A DNA stretch of 64,000 nt from Chloroflexota bacterium (GTDB lineage Bacteria > Chloroflexota > Chloroflexia > Chloroflexales > Roseiflexaceae): assembly GCA_013388755.1 (NCBI GenBank), contig JACAEQ010000116.1:1-64000 (forward strand), given 5' to 3'. Below, one piece after another: positions 33,423 to 42,183 of this stretch. A program made the translations under genes and the position numbers. Every line of letters starts with the position of its first letter. Position 1 is the stretch's first letter. The notes beneath the pieces were generated by a model. It ran no database searches and was not told where the DNA came from. It saw nothing but the letters and a program-made list of their open reading frames with translations.

Positions 33423-34007
33423 ATGGGCATCTTTGATTTTCTATTCGGGCGTAAGAATGACAGGCAACCGGCGCAACCGAACTACCCCGCGACCGGCGCA
33501 ACGTCGCGGCTCAGCAACGAACAGGCGCTGGCACGCTACCGTTACCTGGTGAACACGGCGCCGCCTGAGACGATCGAGCAGGCGCACGCCGAGGCATTCG
33601 CGCAGATGACGCCCGAACAGCGCGCGTATGCGCAGCGAGAACTGGCGAATGAACTACCGTCGCACGAGCGTGCCGCCATGCCACAGTCGGACGACCCGCA
33701 GACTCTGGCGCGCATGGCGACGCGCGCCGAGTTGCGCCAGCCCGGCTCCATGGAACGGATCTTCAATCGGGCCGATGGCCCCGGCATGGGCGGTATGCTG
33801 GCCGGTTCGTTCCTTGGCGCGCTGCTGGGGGGTGTGGTCGGCAGCATGGCCGCAGCGGCAATCATGGAAAGTTTCGCGCCGGACGAACTGGCCGGCGGCA
33901 TCGTCGAGGACCTGGGCATCGAGGAGGCTACGTCTGACTTTGCAGACTTCGGCGGCGATTTTAGCGGCGACGACCTCGGTGGCGATTTCGGTGGCGGCGA
34001 CTGGTAA
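33423..34007 (+). CDS. Conserved hypothetical protein with Gly/Ala hydrophobic hairpin
   Basis: A 194-residue protein of unknown role. The N-terminal part starts GIFDFLFGRK, followed by a polar helical region (LSNEQALARYRYLVNTAPPE, TPEQRAYAQRELANELP). A glycine-rich hydrophobic segment at about 125-150 (GMLAGSFLGALLGGVVGSMA) resembles glycine-zipper membrane segments. The acidic C terminus has FGGDFSGDDLGGDFGGGDW. Such zippers insert in or associate with membranes. AGAGAGGAG lies 9 bp upstream of the ATG. Confidence 0.7.
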   Translation: MGIFDFLFGRKNDRQPAQPNYPATGATSRLSNEQALARYRYLVNTAPPETIEQAHAEAFAQMTPEQRAYAQRELANELPSHERAAMPQSDDPQTLARMATRAELRQPGSMERIFNRADGPGMGGMLAGSFLGALLGGVVGSMAAAAIMESFAPDELAGGIVEDLGIEEATSDFADFGGDFSGDDLGGDFGGGDW

Positions 34008-34079
34008 AGGACACCTGATGGGCAAATCTTCTGACTGGCGGCTTTAACCGGGGCGGTGACAAGGTTATTCTCTGGAATG

Positions 34080-35462
34080 TCACTCGCTATTCGCTGGAAC
34101 GGGTCTGTGCGGAGGAACGTGCCACTGCTCGAGTAATACTGGCACGTCGCGCGTGGCCAGGTCCTCATACGTCTCGCGGCGCTGAATGAGACGCGCCGTA
34201 CCGTCACTCACCAGCAGTACGGCAGGTCGCGGCACCAGGTTGTAGGTACTGGCCATGCTCAGGGTATAGGCTCCTGCCGCTGCAACCGCAACGATGTCGC
34301 CAACCACGGCGCGCGGCATGTGCGCATGGTGCAGGAGCACGTCCCCCGACTCGCAGTAGCGTCCCGAGATATGTACCGTTTCTTCCGCGGGCGCGTGGGC
34401 GCGCGTCGCCAGGATGGCGGTATAGTGCGCGCCGTACAGCGCAGGCCGGATGTTGTCGCCCATGCCGCCGTCAACATGCACGAACCTGGTTGCTGCACCG
34501 GGATCGTGGGACGGCGGTAGCGGCCTGGTCGCGATAACCGTATAGAGCGCCACACCGGCGCGCGCAACGATCGAGCGCCCGGGTTCGATGACCAGCCGCG
34601 GTAGCGGCAGGCCGCGCCGGGCGCATCCCTCCGCCAACGTACGGCCCAGGAGCGCGGCATATGCCGTCACGTCCGGGTGCTCCTGCCCGGAAACATATGC
34701 CACACCGAGCCCGCCGCCGGGATTGATCTCCGCGATGGTCAGCGCGTAGCGCTCGCGCAGGTGGGCGGCGCAATCGAGCAGCACGCCGACGGCGGCGGCA
34801 TACGGTGCAAGGTCGAACAGTTGCGATCCAAGATGGGCGTGCAGCCCCACCAGGCGCAGGCCAGGCGTGTCGCGCAGCAGACCGGCGGCGGTATCGAGCG
34901 CAGCGAGTGGCAGACCGAACTTCGACGTCGCCTGGCCGGTCTGGATGTGGGCATGGGTGTCGGCGGCGATGGCGGGCGCAAGCCGCAGCGCGACCGGTTG
35001 CGGCTGTGAACGATGCGCCGTCAGGCTCACCAGTAACGCCAGTTCGTCCAGGTTATCCACCACAATCTGGCCGATCCCGGCCGCCAGCGCCTGCTCCAGT
35101 TCGGCGCGTGGCTTGGCATTACCGTGCATGTGAATGCGTTCCGGCGGGAACCCGGCGCGCAATGCGACGTACAACTCGCCGCCGGAGACCACGTCCAGGC
35201 CCAGCCCTTCGTTGGCGACAAGATGCGCGATTGCCGTGTTGAGCCAGGCCTTGCTGGCGTAGTGCACCGCCGACTCACCGGGATAGCCAGCGCGCAGCGC
35301 CGCGACGTAGGCGCGGCAGGCATCACGGAACGTCGCCTCGTCGAGCAGGTAGAGGGGCGTGCCGTACTGCTGCGCCAGTCCAGCCACATCGCACCCGCCG
35401 ATGGTCAGTCGCCCGTGTTCGTCAATGGCAGCCGTTACCGGCCAGAGATAAGCGAGTTCCAC
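34080..35462 (-). CDS. lysA: Diaminopimelate decarboxylase
   Basis: A 460-residue PLP fold-III decarboxylase, last step of lysine synthesis. The PLP lysine is in VHYASKAWLNTAIA, the HGNAKPRAEL motif follows, then GLHAHLGSQL, EINPGGGLGVAY and EPGRSIVARAG. The DapDC C-terminal CESGDVL provides the catalytic Cys. GTG 35462 is chosen because GGAAAG sits 5 bases upstream; codons above it are intergenic. It follows the antiporter gene on the same strand by about 70 bp. Confidence 0.95.
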   Translation of the reverse strand: MELAYLWPVTAAIDEHGRLTIGGCDVAGLAQQYGTPLYLLDEATFRDACRAYVAALRAGYPGESAVHYASKAWLNTAIAHLVANEGLGLDVVSGGELYVALRAGFPPERIHMHGNAKPRAELEQALAAGIGQIVVDNLDELALLVSLTAHRSQPQPVALRLAPAIAADTHAHIQTGQATSKFGLPLAALDTAAGLLRDTPGLRLVGLHAHLGSQLFDLAPYAAAVGVLLDCAAHLRERYALTIAEINPGGGLGVAYVSGQEHPDVTAYAALLGRTLAEGCARRGLPLPRLVIEPGRSIVARAGVALYTVIATRPLPPSHDPGAATRFVHVDGGMGDNIRPALYGAHYTAILATRAHAPAEETVHISGRYCESGDVLLHHAHMPRAVVGDIVAVAAAGAYTLSMASTYNLVPRPAVLLVSDGTARLIQRRETYEDLATRDVPVLLEQWHVPPHRPVPANSE

Positions 35463-35530
35463 TGTTCTTTCCTGTTGTGTGTTGGTGCATACTGAGCAGA
35501 GCGATTGCCGAGGCGGATCGCGAGCCACCC

Positions 35531-37006
35531 TTACGCGGGAGTACCACGCTCGCCAAGCAGCGCGCTCTGCACATCAGCAATGGCACTGCGTTCCACCAGA
35601 AGCAGCACCCGGTCACCAGGTTCCAGCATGGTGGTACCGCCCGGCACCAGACCCTCGTCGCCGCGCGTGATCAGCACCACCAGCGCGCCTCGCGGCAATC
35701 CAAGCTCCAGGATCGCGCGGCCACAGGCCAGCGAGCCGGGTGCGACCGTGAGTTCAATCAACCGGCTCTGCGTACTGACCTGCGGCACAAACTCCTGCGG
35801 GTAACGAAACACCGCCGCCGGCCGCTGCGCCTGGTGCACGCCGAGCTGGCGCGCCACCGCCGCAATCGTCGTCCCCTGCGCCAGCACCGACGTCAGCACA
35901 ATAAAAAAGACCAGATTGAAGATCATTTCGGCGCGATCGAGGCCTGCCAGGAGCGGAAAGGTCGCCAGAACAATCGGTGCCGCGCCACGCAGGCCGGCCC
36001 ACGAGACCATCAGCTTCGCGCGCCAGTCGTAACGAGTCAATGCCAGCGCAACAAACACGGCTACCGGGCGCGCGACGAAGATCAGAAAGAGCGAGAGCAA
36101 CATTCCCGTGCCGAGCACTGGAACGATTCGCGATGGATAGACCAGTAAGCCAAGCACAAGAAACATGGCAATCTGCATCAGCCACGCGATGCCGTCATAG
36201 AAGCGCATCAGGCTGCGTTTATGCGCAAAATCGCGATTGCCGAGCACAATCCCGGCCAGGTAGATGGCAAGAAAACCGCTCCCGCCGATCAATGCCGTAC
36301 CGCCATAGGTCAGCAGCACCAGTCCGACGACCAGCGCCGGGTAAAGGCCTTCGAGTTGCAGCTTCGCGCGGTTAATCAGCAATGCCATCAGGCGCCCCAG
36401 CGCATACCCCGCGACCGCGCCAAGCGTCATTTGCAGCACGAACGAGGGTATCAGTTCAAACAATGCGCGCGACGGATCGGCGAGCACCATCGTCAACCCG
36501 ATCGTCAGAAAGACCGCGATCGGATCATTGCTGCCCGACTCAAGCTCGATCAGCGCCTCCAGGTTATCGCGCAGGTTCACGTCGCGGGTGCGCATAACAG
36601 CAAACACAGCCGCTGCGTCGGTAGACGAGACGATCGCGCCCAGTAAAAATCCTTCCAGCAGCGTGAAGCCAAGCGCGACATGTGCCAGAACGCCGACCAG
36701 CACCGCACTGATCAGCACGCCAAGGTTGGCCAGGATGAGGCCTGGCGTTAGTACCGGACGGATTGCCTGCCAATCGGTAGCGAGTCCACCGGAAAAGAGG
36801 ATCAACACCAGTGCAATGACGCCGAGAGACTGCGCCACGCGGGCATCGTCAAAAAAGATACCCCCCGGGCCATCAGAGCCGGCCAGCATGCCGATCGCTA
36901 GAAAGAGGAGGGGCGCCGGTAATCCGAAACGAAAGGAGGCCTTGCCCGCAACGATGCTGATAATCAAGAGCAGGGCTACGACAAGGAGGGTAAGTTCAAG
37001 TGCCAT
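35531..37006 (-). CDS. nhaP2: K+/H+ (or Na+/H+) antiporter, CPA1 NhaP2/CvrA type with TrkA-C domain
   Basis: A 491-residue membrane antiporter. About 12 helices carry the CPA1 motifs FSGGLATDW, GAIVSSTDAAAVFAVM and ELESGSNDPIAVFLT (ND ion site), with WAGLRGAAPIVLATFP. After about residue 400 comes a cytosolic TrkA-C (RCK_C) domain (LIELTVAPGSLACGRAILEL, MLEPGDRVLLLV) that usually binds nucleotide or ions. This layout matches NhaP2/CvrA, associated with potassium extrusion at high osmolarity in gamma-proteobacteria. Confidence 0.92.
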   Translation of the reverse strand: MALELTLLVVALLLIISIVAGKASFRFGLPAPLLFLAIGMLAGSDGPGGIFFDDARVAQSLGVIALVLILFSGGLATDWQAIRPVLTPGLILANLGVLISAVLVGVLAHVALGFTLLEGFLLGAIVSSTDAAAVFAVMRTRDVNLRDNLEALIELESGSNDPIAVFLTIGLTMVLADPSRALFELIPSFVLQMTLGAVAGYALGRLMALLINRAKLQLEGLYPALVVGLVLLTYGGTALIGGSGFLAIYLAGIVLGNRDFAHKRSLMRFYDGIAWLMQIAMFLVLGLLVYPSRIVPVLGTGMLLSLFLIFVARPVAVFVALALTRYDWRAKLMVSWAGLRGAAPIVLATFPLLAGLDRAEMIFNLVFFIVLTSVLAQGTTIAAVARQLGVHQAQRPAAVFRYPQEFVPQVSTQSRLIELTVAPGSLACGRAILELGLPRGALVVLITRGDEGLVPGGTTMLEPGDRVLLLVERSAIADVQSALLGERGTPA

Positions 37007-37043
37007 CGCAGTTACAATGCAAGGGTCAGGAGCACTGATCGAC

Positions 37044-37071
37044 CCCCTGACCCCTGATCCCCTGCCCCTGA
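37044..37071. repeat. Heptamer array just after tpx
   Basis: CCCCTGA, CCCCTGA, TCCCCTG, CCCCTGA at 7-bp spacing (the third shifted by one base), ending 2 bp from the tpx stop codon. Related GATCAGGG text recurs at 53048. Confidence 0.6.
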
Positions 37072-37073
37072 AC

Positions 37074-37580
37074 TCAGACCAGTTCCTTCAATACCGCCAG
37101 GGCCGCATCATAGTTCGGCTCCTGCCCACCAGCCGGCACATACTCCACATACCGGATGATGCCCTCGTTATCAACAACGAACACCGCACGGCTCTCGATC
37201 CGCAGTTCTTTCACATATGTGCCGTAAGCTGCACCAAAGCTCATATCACGATGGTCGGACGCCATTATGACCTTATCCACACCCTCGGCGCCGCACCAGC
37301 GACCCTGCGCGAACGGCAGGTCGGCGCTGACGGTCAGGATAGCCACGGTATCGCCGAGCGCGGCGGCTTCCTGGTTGAAGCGATGGGTCTGGCGCGAGCA
37401 GACGCCGGTGTCAATCGAGGGAATGACACTGATCACCAGCGGCTTGCCCGCGAATTGTGTACTATCGACCGACTCCCTGCCTCTGGTCAGGGTGAACGCC
37501 GGCGCCCTGTCGCCAACCTTCAGCTCAGGCCCCACCAGCGTCTTCGGCCCCCAGAAATCGAATGCATTCGCGCGTTCCAT
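37074..37580 (-). CDS. tpx: Thiol peroxidase (Tpx, atypical 2-Cys peroxiredoxin)
   Basis: A 168-residue peroxiredoxin. The peroxidatic Cys is in SVIPSIDTGVCSRQT and the resolving Cys in SADLPFAQGRWCGAEG, which is the Tpx arrangement. It reduces organic peroxides with thioredoxin. ATG 37580 is used because GGAGGAGG lies just upstream; ATG 37598 reads that Shine-Dalgarno as MKEED. Monocistronic in appearance. Confidence 0.95.
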   Translation of the reverse strand: MERANAFDFWGPKTLVGPELKVGDRAPAFTLTRGRESVDSTQFAGKPLVISVIPSIDTGVCSRQTHRFNQEAAALGDTVAILTVSADLPFAQGRWCGAEGVDKVIMASDHRDMSFGAAYGTYVKELRIESRAVFVVDNEGIIRYVEYVPAGGQEPNYDAALAVLKELV

Positions 37581-37755
37581 ACGATCCTCCTCCTTCATCG
37601 TATCTCCACACGGTTGCGCCGCATCTCACCCGATACGCACCACGCTGGAGTGTGTGCTATCGGCCATCACCCATCGGCCAGGTTCATGGAGCAGCCGGTC
37701 CCGTACCGGCGGCGATTGCGATACGGTCCCATCATGCACGGTGACCATGGTTCAG

Positions 37756-37785
37756 TTGAGAAGTATCTTTTCTATTCATTATAAT
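37756..37785 (+). promoter_or_regulatory. Sigma-70 promoter of the STAS sensor gene
   Basis: TTGAGA at 37756-37761 and TATAAT at 37780-37785 with 18-bp spacing, in a locally AT-rich stretch. The coding start is 109 bp downstream. The rest of the gap 37581-37893 shows nothing recognisable. Confidence 0.6.
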
Positions 37786-37893
37786 CGAATACGGACGATC
37801 GCCGTGTTGCGCGACGCCGGCGATTCTGTGCTCCCGTCGGGTTCCATGCTGCACCCGGCAGTGGTTCTCAAGTCGCGAACCTGAGGCTGCCTG

Positions 37894-39381
37894 ATGAACC
37901 TGATCCTCGTTCTGTTCTCGTTGATTGTGCTGACGGCCAGCGGTGCCTACGTACTGGCACAGGACTGGCGCTCCGGCGTGAATCGGCTGTTCGTGCTGTA
38001 TGTGTTGTCGGCCTGCGCGGTCATGTGTGTAGCGGCTGTACGCATCACAACTGCCGATCGCGGTATTGTATGGCAGAGTGCGACGCTGCTACCGGTGATC
38101 ATGTCCGGTGGGAGCCTGTTACTGATCTGGCTGATCATGGCAATCTTTATTCCGCACCGGTACAGGCAACAGTGGGTACGCCGGGCGATCGGGTCGCCAT
38201 ATCTTTTGATCACCTTGCTCCTGGCACTGGAGTGGGCCAGCGGCGCACGACTGATCAACAGCGATATCGAGCGCACTGATGGAAGCTACGTTGTAATGGC
38301 GCACGGGCCGGCCTTTTTACCAGTGATCATCCTCTACTTTATCGGCGGGCAGTTTGTACCGCTGGGCATGCTGCTGACCATCGCGGTACGCGATCGTCAG
38401 CTCCGCGCGCCTGCGCTCTGGTTGAGCGGCGGGCTGGTTGTTTCGATGATCGGTGGTTCACTATCGGCGGTCATCATTCTGCCAGCACTAAACTATGTGA
38501 GCCTGTTGCCACTTTACCTGGCGTTCGGCTGGGTAACGTTGCGCTACCAGTTGTTCCGCCCATCACAACTCGCATTGCATACCGCCATCGAGCAGATACC
38601 TGATGGCCTGCTGGTGCTCGATGCACAGCGCCGGGTGCGGTTCGCCAACCGGGCGGCACGGCAACTGGTGGTGCGTAACGCCGCCGATGCACCGGCGCTG
38701 GAGGAGGCGCTGGCGCTGGAGGGGTTTCGGGAGGGGACCACACCTGACGATCGCCTGGCCGGGAGGCGGCGTTTCTGCCGTGAGGGCGAGATTGCAGCCA
38801 CCGTGATGCTGGCGGAAGCGACGATCGTTGGCGATCATACGGCTGCCAGTGTCCTGTTACTGCGCGACGTGACGGCGATCGAGCGCCACGCGACGTCGCT
38901 GGCGGCGTCGCGTGCAGCGCTGGAAGAGCGTACCGCCGAACTCGAACGATCGCTGGCAGCCGTGCAGCAACGTGACGCACTGATCGCGCGCCTCGCGCTG
39001 CCGCTGATCCCCTTGAGTGCCGGCGTGCTCGTCCTGCCGTTGATCGGGCAGTTCAACACAGAGCGCACTGCTGTATTGCTGACAACCTTGCTGCGCCAGA
39101 TCGAGCACCACCGCACGCGTGTCGTACTGCTGGATATGACCGGCGTTACCAGCTTCGATCGCTCACTGGCCGAAACCTTGCGCCAGGCGCTGGATGGCGC
39201 ACGCCTGATGGGCGCACAACTGGCGCTGTGTGGTGTACGCCCCGATCTGGCCGAGAGTATCGTTCACGAGCAACTTGATCTACGCTGCGTACGTGTCTTC
39301 GCGAGTTTGCAGGAAGGCGTCGCCGCACTGCTGGATCGGCTGGAGCACAGGCGTGTCACCCCTACACCCGGCAACGCATGA
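37894..39381 (+). CDS. Membrane sensor with PAS-like and C-terminal STAS domains
   Basis: A 495-residue protein. Six or seven membrane helices occupy about 1-220, resembling the 7TM_HisK-type sensor module. A PAS-like domain follows (AIEQIPDGLLVLDAQRRVRF), then a coiled coil (AALEERTAELERSLAAVQQ) and an RsbR-like STAS domain (LALPLIPLSAGVLVLPLIG, VVLLDMTGVTSFDRSLAETL). There is no kinase or cyclase domain. STAS outputs act through protein partners in stressosome-type switches; none is encoded nearby. An own promoter lies at 37756. Confidence 0.85.
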   Translation: MNLILVLFSLIVLTASGAYVLAQDWRSGVNRLFVLYVLSACAVMCVAAVRITTADRGIVWQSATLLPVIMSGGSLLLIWLIMAIFIPHRYRQQWVRRAIGSPYLLITLLLALEWASGARLINSDIERTDGSYVVMAHGPAFLPVIILYFIGGQFVPLGMLLTIAVRDRQLRAPALWLSGGLVVSMIGGSLSAVIILPALNYVSLLPLYLAFGWVTLRYQLFRPSQLALHTAIEQIPDGLLVLDAQRRVRFANRAARQLVVRNAADAPALEEALALEGFREGTTPDDRLAGRRRFCREGEIAATVMLAEATIVGDHTAASVLLLRDVTAIERHATSLAASRAALEERTAELERSLAAVQQRDALIARLALPLIPLSAGVLVLPLIGQFNTERTAVLLTTLLRQIEHHRTRVVLLDMTGVTSFDRSLAETLRQALDGARLMGAQLALCGVRPDLAESIVHEQLDLRCVRVFASLQEGVAALLDRLEHRRVTPTPGNA

Positions 39382-39442
39382 TCCCGCAGGGAAAACGGCA
39401 TTGCGCCACCAATGCTGCGTCTGTGACGCCAGGGCATCCACG

Positions 39443-40024
39443 TCACCAGACATCCCCCTGCCGCCAATCTGTCTCGAGTTCATCCTGGAGGTCAAGGTCT
39501 GCCGGCGTGCCCGGCAACCGATAGATCATCACATCTTCGTCCGGCGTACTGAAGCGCTGCCCGTCCTTCATGAAGAACAACGGCCCGCGCCACATTTCCC
39601 AGCCGGAGCGGGCATAGAAGCCCGGCTCTGATGGTGAGAGCGCTGCTATATCATACCCCTGAAGGAGTGGCGGAATCGCCTGGATCACAAGCGTGCCAAA
39701 CCCTTGCCGTTGCAGGTGAACTGGCGTGGCGACCGCTTCAACATAGGCGCAGGAGAGAGGCCGGCGCCGGCTACCGTACCTGAGCTCACGCCGTACCCAT
39801 GCCCCGTGGGAGACGAGTTGCCCATCCTTGATCGCAAGGACATGCGTTGCGCCTTGAAGAAGTGCAAAGTACGGCGTGAAGTCTTCCTCATAGGCATCAC
39901 GACAAAGCGCCAGGATCCGGGCTTTGAGGTCAGCGCTGAGAGCAGCGTGTTCAATGATATGAATGGCCGGTTTGAGCATCATATGAGGACGAGCGGTCGC
40001 ACTATCGGTAGCAACGCTCTTCAT
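39443..40024 (-). CDS. GNAT acetyltransferase, AAC(2')-I-like
   Basis: A 193-residue acetyltransferase resembling mycobacterial AAC(2')-Ic. The acetyl-CoA loop is VHLQRQGFGT. LSPSEPGFYARSGWEMWRGP, PDEDVMIYRLPG and the C-terminal DWRQGDVW closely follow that family, whose last residues are DWRAGDVW. In mycobacteria the enzyme can acetylate aminoglycosides, but its native substrate is uncertain. Start ATG overlaps the YigZ stop by 4 bp; ATG 39982 or 39979 is possible. Resistance is not implied by sequence alone. Confidence 0.82.
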   Translation of the reverse strand: MKSVATDSATARPHMMLKPAIHIIEHAALSADLKARILALCRDAYEEDFTPYFALLQGATHVLAIKDGQLVSHGAWVRRELRYGSRRRPLSCAYVEAVATPVHLQRQGFGTLVIQAIPPLLQGYDIAALSPSEPGFYARSGWEMWRGPLFFMKDGQRFSTPDEDVMIYRLPGTPADLDLQDELETDWRQGDVW

Positions 40025-40644
40025 TCTATTCGCAACGTCACGATCTCCGCCTGACCTGCCGTCGCCTCACGCAGCGCTTCCTCCAGCGAAGCGACCCGCC
40101 TCTCCGGCACGCTCAGTTCCAGCGTAACATCAGTGGCAAAGGTCTCACCGGTGATCGTTCCCTCGTGCGCGGCAATCAGCCGGCGCGCCGGTTCGTACGC
40201 CGTGTAGGGGACAGCGACCATGATGGCGCGGCGTTCGATCTTTTCTGTGCGCGGCAGTTCCGCCAGCGCCGCCTTCGCCGTGTCGCCGTAGGCGCGCACC
40301 AGGCCGCCGGTGCCAAGTAACGTTCCGCCAAAGTAGCGCGTCACGACCACAACCACATCGCCAAGCCCACTCCCGCGCACCACGGCCAGCACCGGGCGTC
40401 CGGCAGTGCCGGACGGCTCACCATCGTCACTCATGCCCGGTGTTGTGGTAGAACCATGGCCAATGACATAGGCGAAGACGTGGTGCGAGGCATCGGGCAT
40501 CTCGGCGCGCACCGCGGCGATGAACGCCTTCGCACCGTCAACGGTTGCCGCCGGGCCGGCCGTGCCGATGAAGCGCGAGTTAACGAAGCGTAGCTCGACG
40601 CGCGCGCGGCCAGCAGGAATCCAGTGCGGGGAAGGGTCAGGCAT
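40021..40644 (-). CDS. IMPACT/YigZ family protein
   Basis: A 207-residue UPF0029 protein. The N-terminal IMPACT domain carries SRFIGTAGPA, HHVFAYVIG, SDDGEPSGTAGRP and VVVVTRYFGGTLLGTGGLVR. A C-terminal DUF1949-like domain follows (YEPARRLIAAHEGTITGE). Members have been linked to translation control, but bacterial function is unclear. It follows moeZ by about 36 bp and overlaps the acetyltransferase. Confidence 0.93.
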   Translation of the reverse strand: MPDPSPHWIPAGRARVELRFVNSRFIGTAGPAATVDGAKAFIAAVRAEMPDASHHVFAYVIGHGSTTTPGMSDDGEPSGTAGRPVLAVVRGSGLGDVVVVVTRYFGGTLLGTGGLVRAYGDTAKAALAELPRTEKIERRAIMVAVPYTAYEPARRLIAAHEGTITGETFATDVTLELSVPERRVASLEEALREATAGQAEIVTLRIE

Positions 40645-40680
40645 GGATCTGGATCAGCGATACCGCCAGGTTACTGGCAG

Positions 40681-41832
40681 TCAGTATTTCGGCATCGAGG
40701 GGTCAACCTCGTCCGACCAGCGCAGGATGCCGCCTGCCAGGTTCTTCACCTTGCGAAAACCGGCCTGGCGCAACTGCTCGACGGCCCGGGCGCTACGCAC
40801 ACCGCTGCGGCAGTAGACCACCATTGCTACCGCGCTGTCGAGTTCATGCAGCCGTTCAGCCAGTTCATTGACCGAGATCCGCACCGCTCCCGGCAGGTGG
40901 CCGATCTCCCACTCGTTCGCCTCGCGAACGTCGAGCAGGAACGGCGGATCGCCGCGCTGGAGCCACTCGGCGACCTCAATCGGCGTGATTTCGACCGACG
41001 AATCGCGCTGTGCTTCCTCAGGTGTTATGCCACAGAATTGCTGGTAGTCGATCAGTTCAGTAATGGTCGGATGTTCACCGCACACCGGGCAGTCGGGGTT
41101 GCGGCGCAGTTTCAACTCGCGGAAGCGCATTGTCAGCGCATCGTAGAGTAGCAGGCGGCCAATCAGCGTCTCACCGCTGCCGGCAAGCAACTTGATTGCT
41201 TCGGTCGCCTGGATCGTACCGATCACGCCGGGGAGCACGCCAAGCACGCCCCCCTCGGCACAACTCGGCACCAGACCAGGCGGCGGCGGTTCAGGGTAGA
41301 GGCAACGGTAACACGGCCCGCCATCCTCTGGCGAAAAGACCGTCACCTGGCCCTCGAAGCGAAAGATCGAGCCGTACACATTCGGCTTACCAAGCATCAC
41401 ACTGGCATCATTGGTCAGATAGCGTGTCGGGAAGTTGTCGGTGCCATCAACAATGATATCGTAGGGGCGCATCAGGTCGAACGCATTCTCCGATGTGATC
41501 TGCGTCTCGTAGGTTGCGATATCGATATACGGGTTCAGGTCGCGCAGCCGCATCTTCGCCGACTCGGTCTTGCGAACGCCAAGGGTCGAGGTACCGTGGA
41601 CCACCTGGCGTTGCAGGTTGCTTTCGTCCACCACATCAAAATCCACCAGGCCGATATGGCCGACGCCGGCTGCAGCAAGATAGAGCGCCAGTGGCGAGCC
41701 CAACCCGCCGGTACCGATCAGCAGCACACTGCCGCACTTGAGTTTGCGCTGCGCCTCCATACCGAATTCCGGCAAGATCAGGTGGCGCGAATAGCGGCGA
41801 ATTTCCTCATTGGAGAGCGTGACTGGCCGCAT
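40681..41832 (-). CDS. moeZ: MoeZ-type E1-like adenylyltransferase with rhodanese domain
   Basis: A 383-residue ThiF/MoeB-like enzyme with a rhodanese tail, which in mycobacteria adenylates and thiolates the C-terminal Gly of CysO and MoaD. The N-terminal part has LSNEEIRRYSRHLILPEFG, the nucleotide loop LLIGTGGLGSPLALYL, VDESNLQRQ and the zinc pairs CYRC and CPVC. The rhodanese Cys is in VVYCRSGVRSARA. The C terminus reads EVDPSMPKY as in MoeZ. ATG 41832 has GGAAGG 9 bases upstream; the frame above it runs through heptamer DNA. It follows cysO by 51 bp. Confidence 0.92.
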   Translation of the reverse strand: MRPVTLSNEEIRRYSRHLILPEFGMEAQRKLKCGSVLLIGTGGLGSPLALYLAAAGVGHIGLVDFDVVDESNLQRQVVHGTSTLGVRKTESAKMRLRDLNPYIDIATYETQITSENAFDLMRPYDIIVDGTDNFPTRYLTNDASVMLGKPNVYGSIFRFEGQVTVFSPEDGGPCYRCLYPEPPPPGLVPSCAEGGVLGVLPGVIGTIQATEAIKLLAGSGETLIGRLLLYDALTMRFRELKLRRNPDCPVCGEHPTITELIDYQQFCGITPEEAQRDSSVEITPIEVAEWLQRGDPPFLLDVREANEWEIGHLPGAVRISVNELAERLHELDSAVAMVVYCRSGVRSARAVEQLRQAGFRKVKNLAGGILRWSDEVDPSMPKY

Positions 41833-41860
41833 AACAACATTCCTTCCAGCCATAACGAGC

Positions 41861-41895
41861 GTGCAACGTCCACCGTGCAACGTTCACCGTGCACC
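41861..41895. repeat. Five-unit heptamer array between cysO and moeZ
   Basis: GTGCAAC, GTCCACC, GTGCAAC, GTTCACC, GTGCACC in exact 7-bp register. On the cysO strand it encodes the last residues after Gly-Gly and the TGA at 41884-41886. Confidence 0.88.
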
Positions 41896-42177
41896 ATCCA
41901 GCACACCACCCGCGATCGCAGGAATAATACTGACCGTCTCGCCATCAGCCACAGGAGTCTCGACCCCCTGCAGATGGCGGATGTCTTCATCACCGACGTA
42001 AACATTCACAAAGCTGCGCAGGGCACCCTGGTCGTTGTAGAGCTGCTTACCGAGTTGCGGATACTGCTCGCGCAACGTGGCGAGAATCTGGCCAGCCGAA
42101 CCGGCTGGAAGTGTGATACTGGCATGACCGCCCGCGTACTGGCGGAGGGCGGTGGGTATCGTAACAGTGACAGGCAT
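41884..42177 (-). CDS. cysO: CysO-like ubiquitin-fold sulfur carrier with a C-terminal tail after Gly-Gly
   Basis: A 97-residue beta-grasp protein. VTIPTALRQYAGG, FVNVYVGDEDIRHLQG and VADGETVSIIPAIAGG match mycobacterial CysO almost position by position. In CysO the terminal Gly carries a thiocarboxylate that CysM uses to make cysteine. Mycobacterial CysO stops at Gly-Gly; here VLDGAR follows, so the thiocarboxylate cannot form until the tail is cut off. The JAMM protease gene mec lies 6 bp upstream. The tail is encoded by repeat DNA. Confidence 0.92.
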   Translation of the reverse strand: MPVTVTIPTALRQYAGGHASITLPAGSAGQILATLREQYPQLGKQLYNDQGALRSFVNVYVGDEDIRHLQGVETPVADGETVSIIPAIAGGVLDGAR

Positions 42178-42183
42178 TGAACC

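Noticed and set aside
39443-40024. Acquired antibiotic-resistance gene
   Set aside because: It is embedded by overlap in a housekeeping gene pair with normal composition and no mobile flanks, so chromosomal and native is more likely.
41833-41880. Upstream start for MoeZ at 41880
   Set aside because: The added residues are encoded by heptamer DNA, and a good Shine-Dalgarno precedes ATG 41832.
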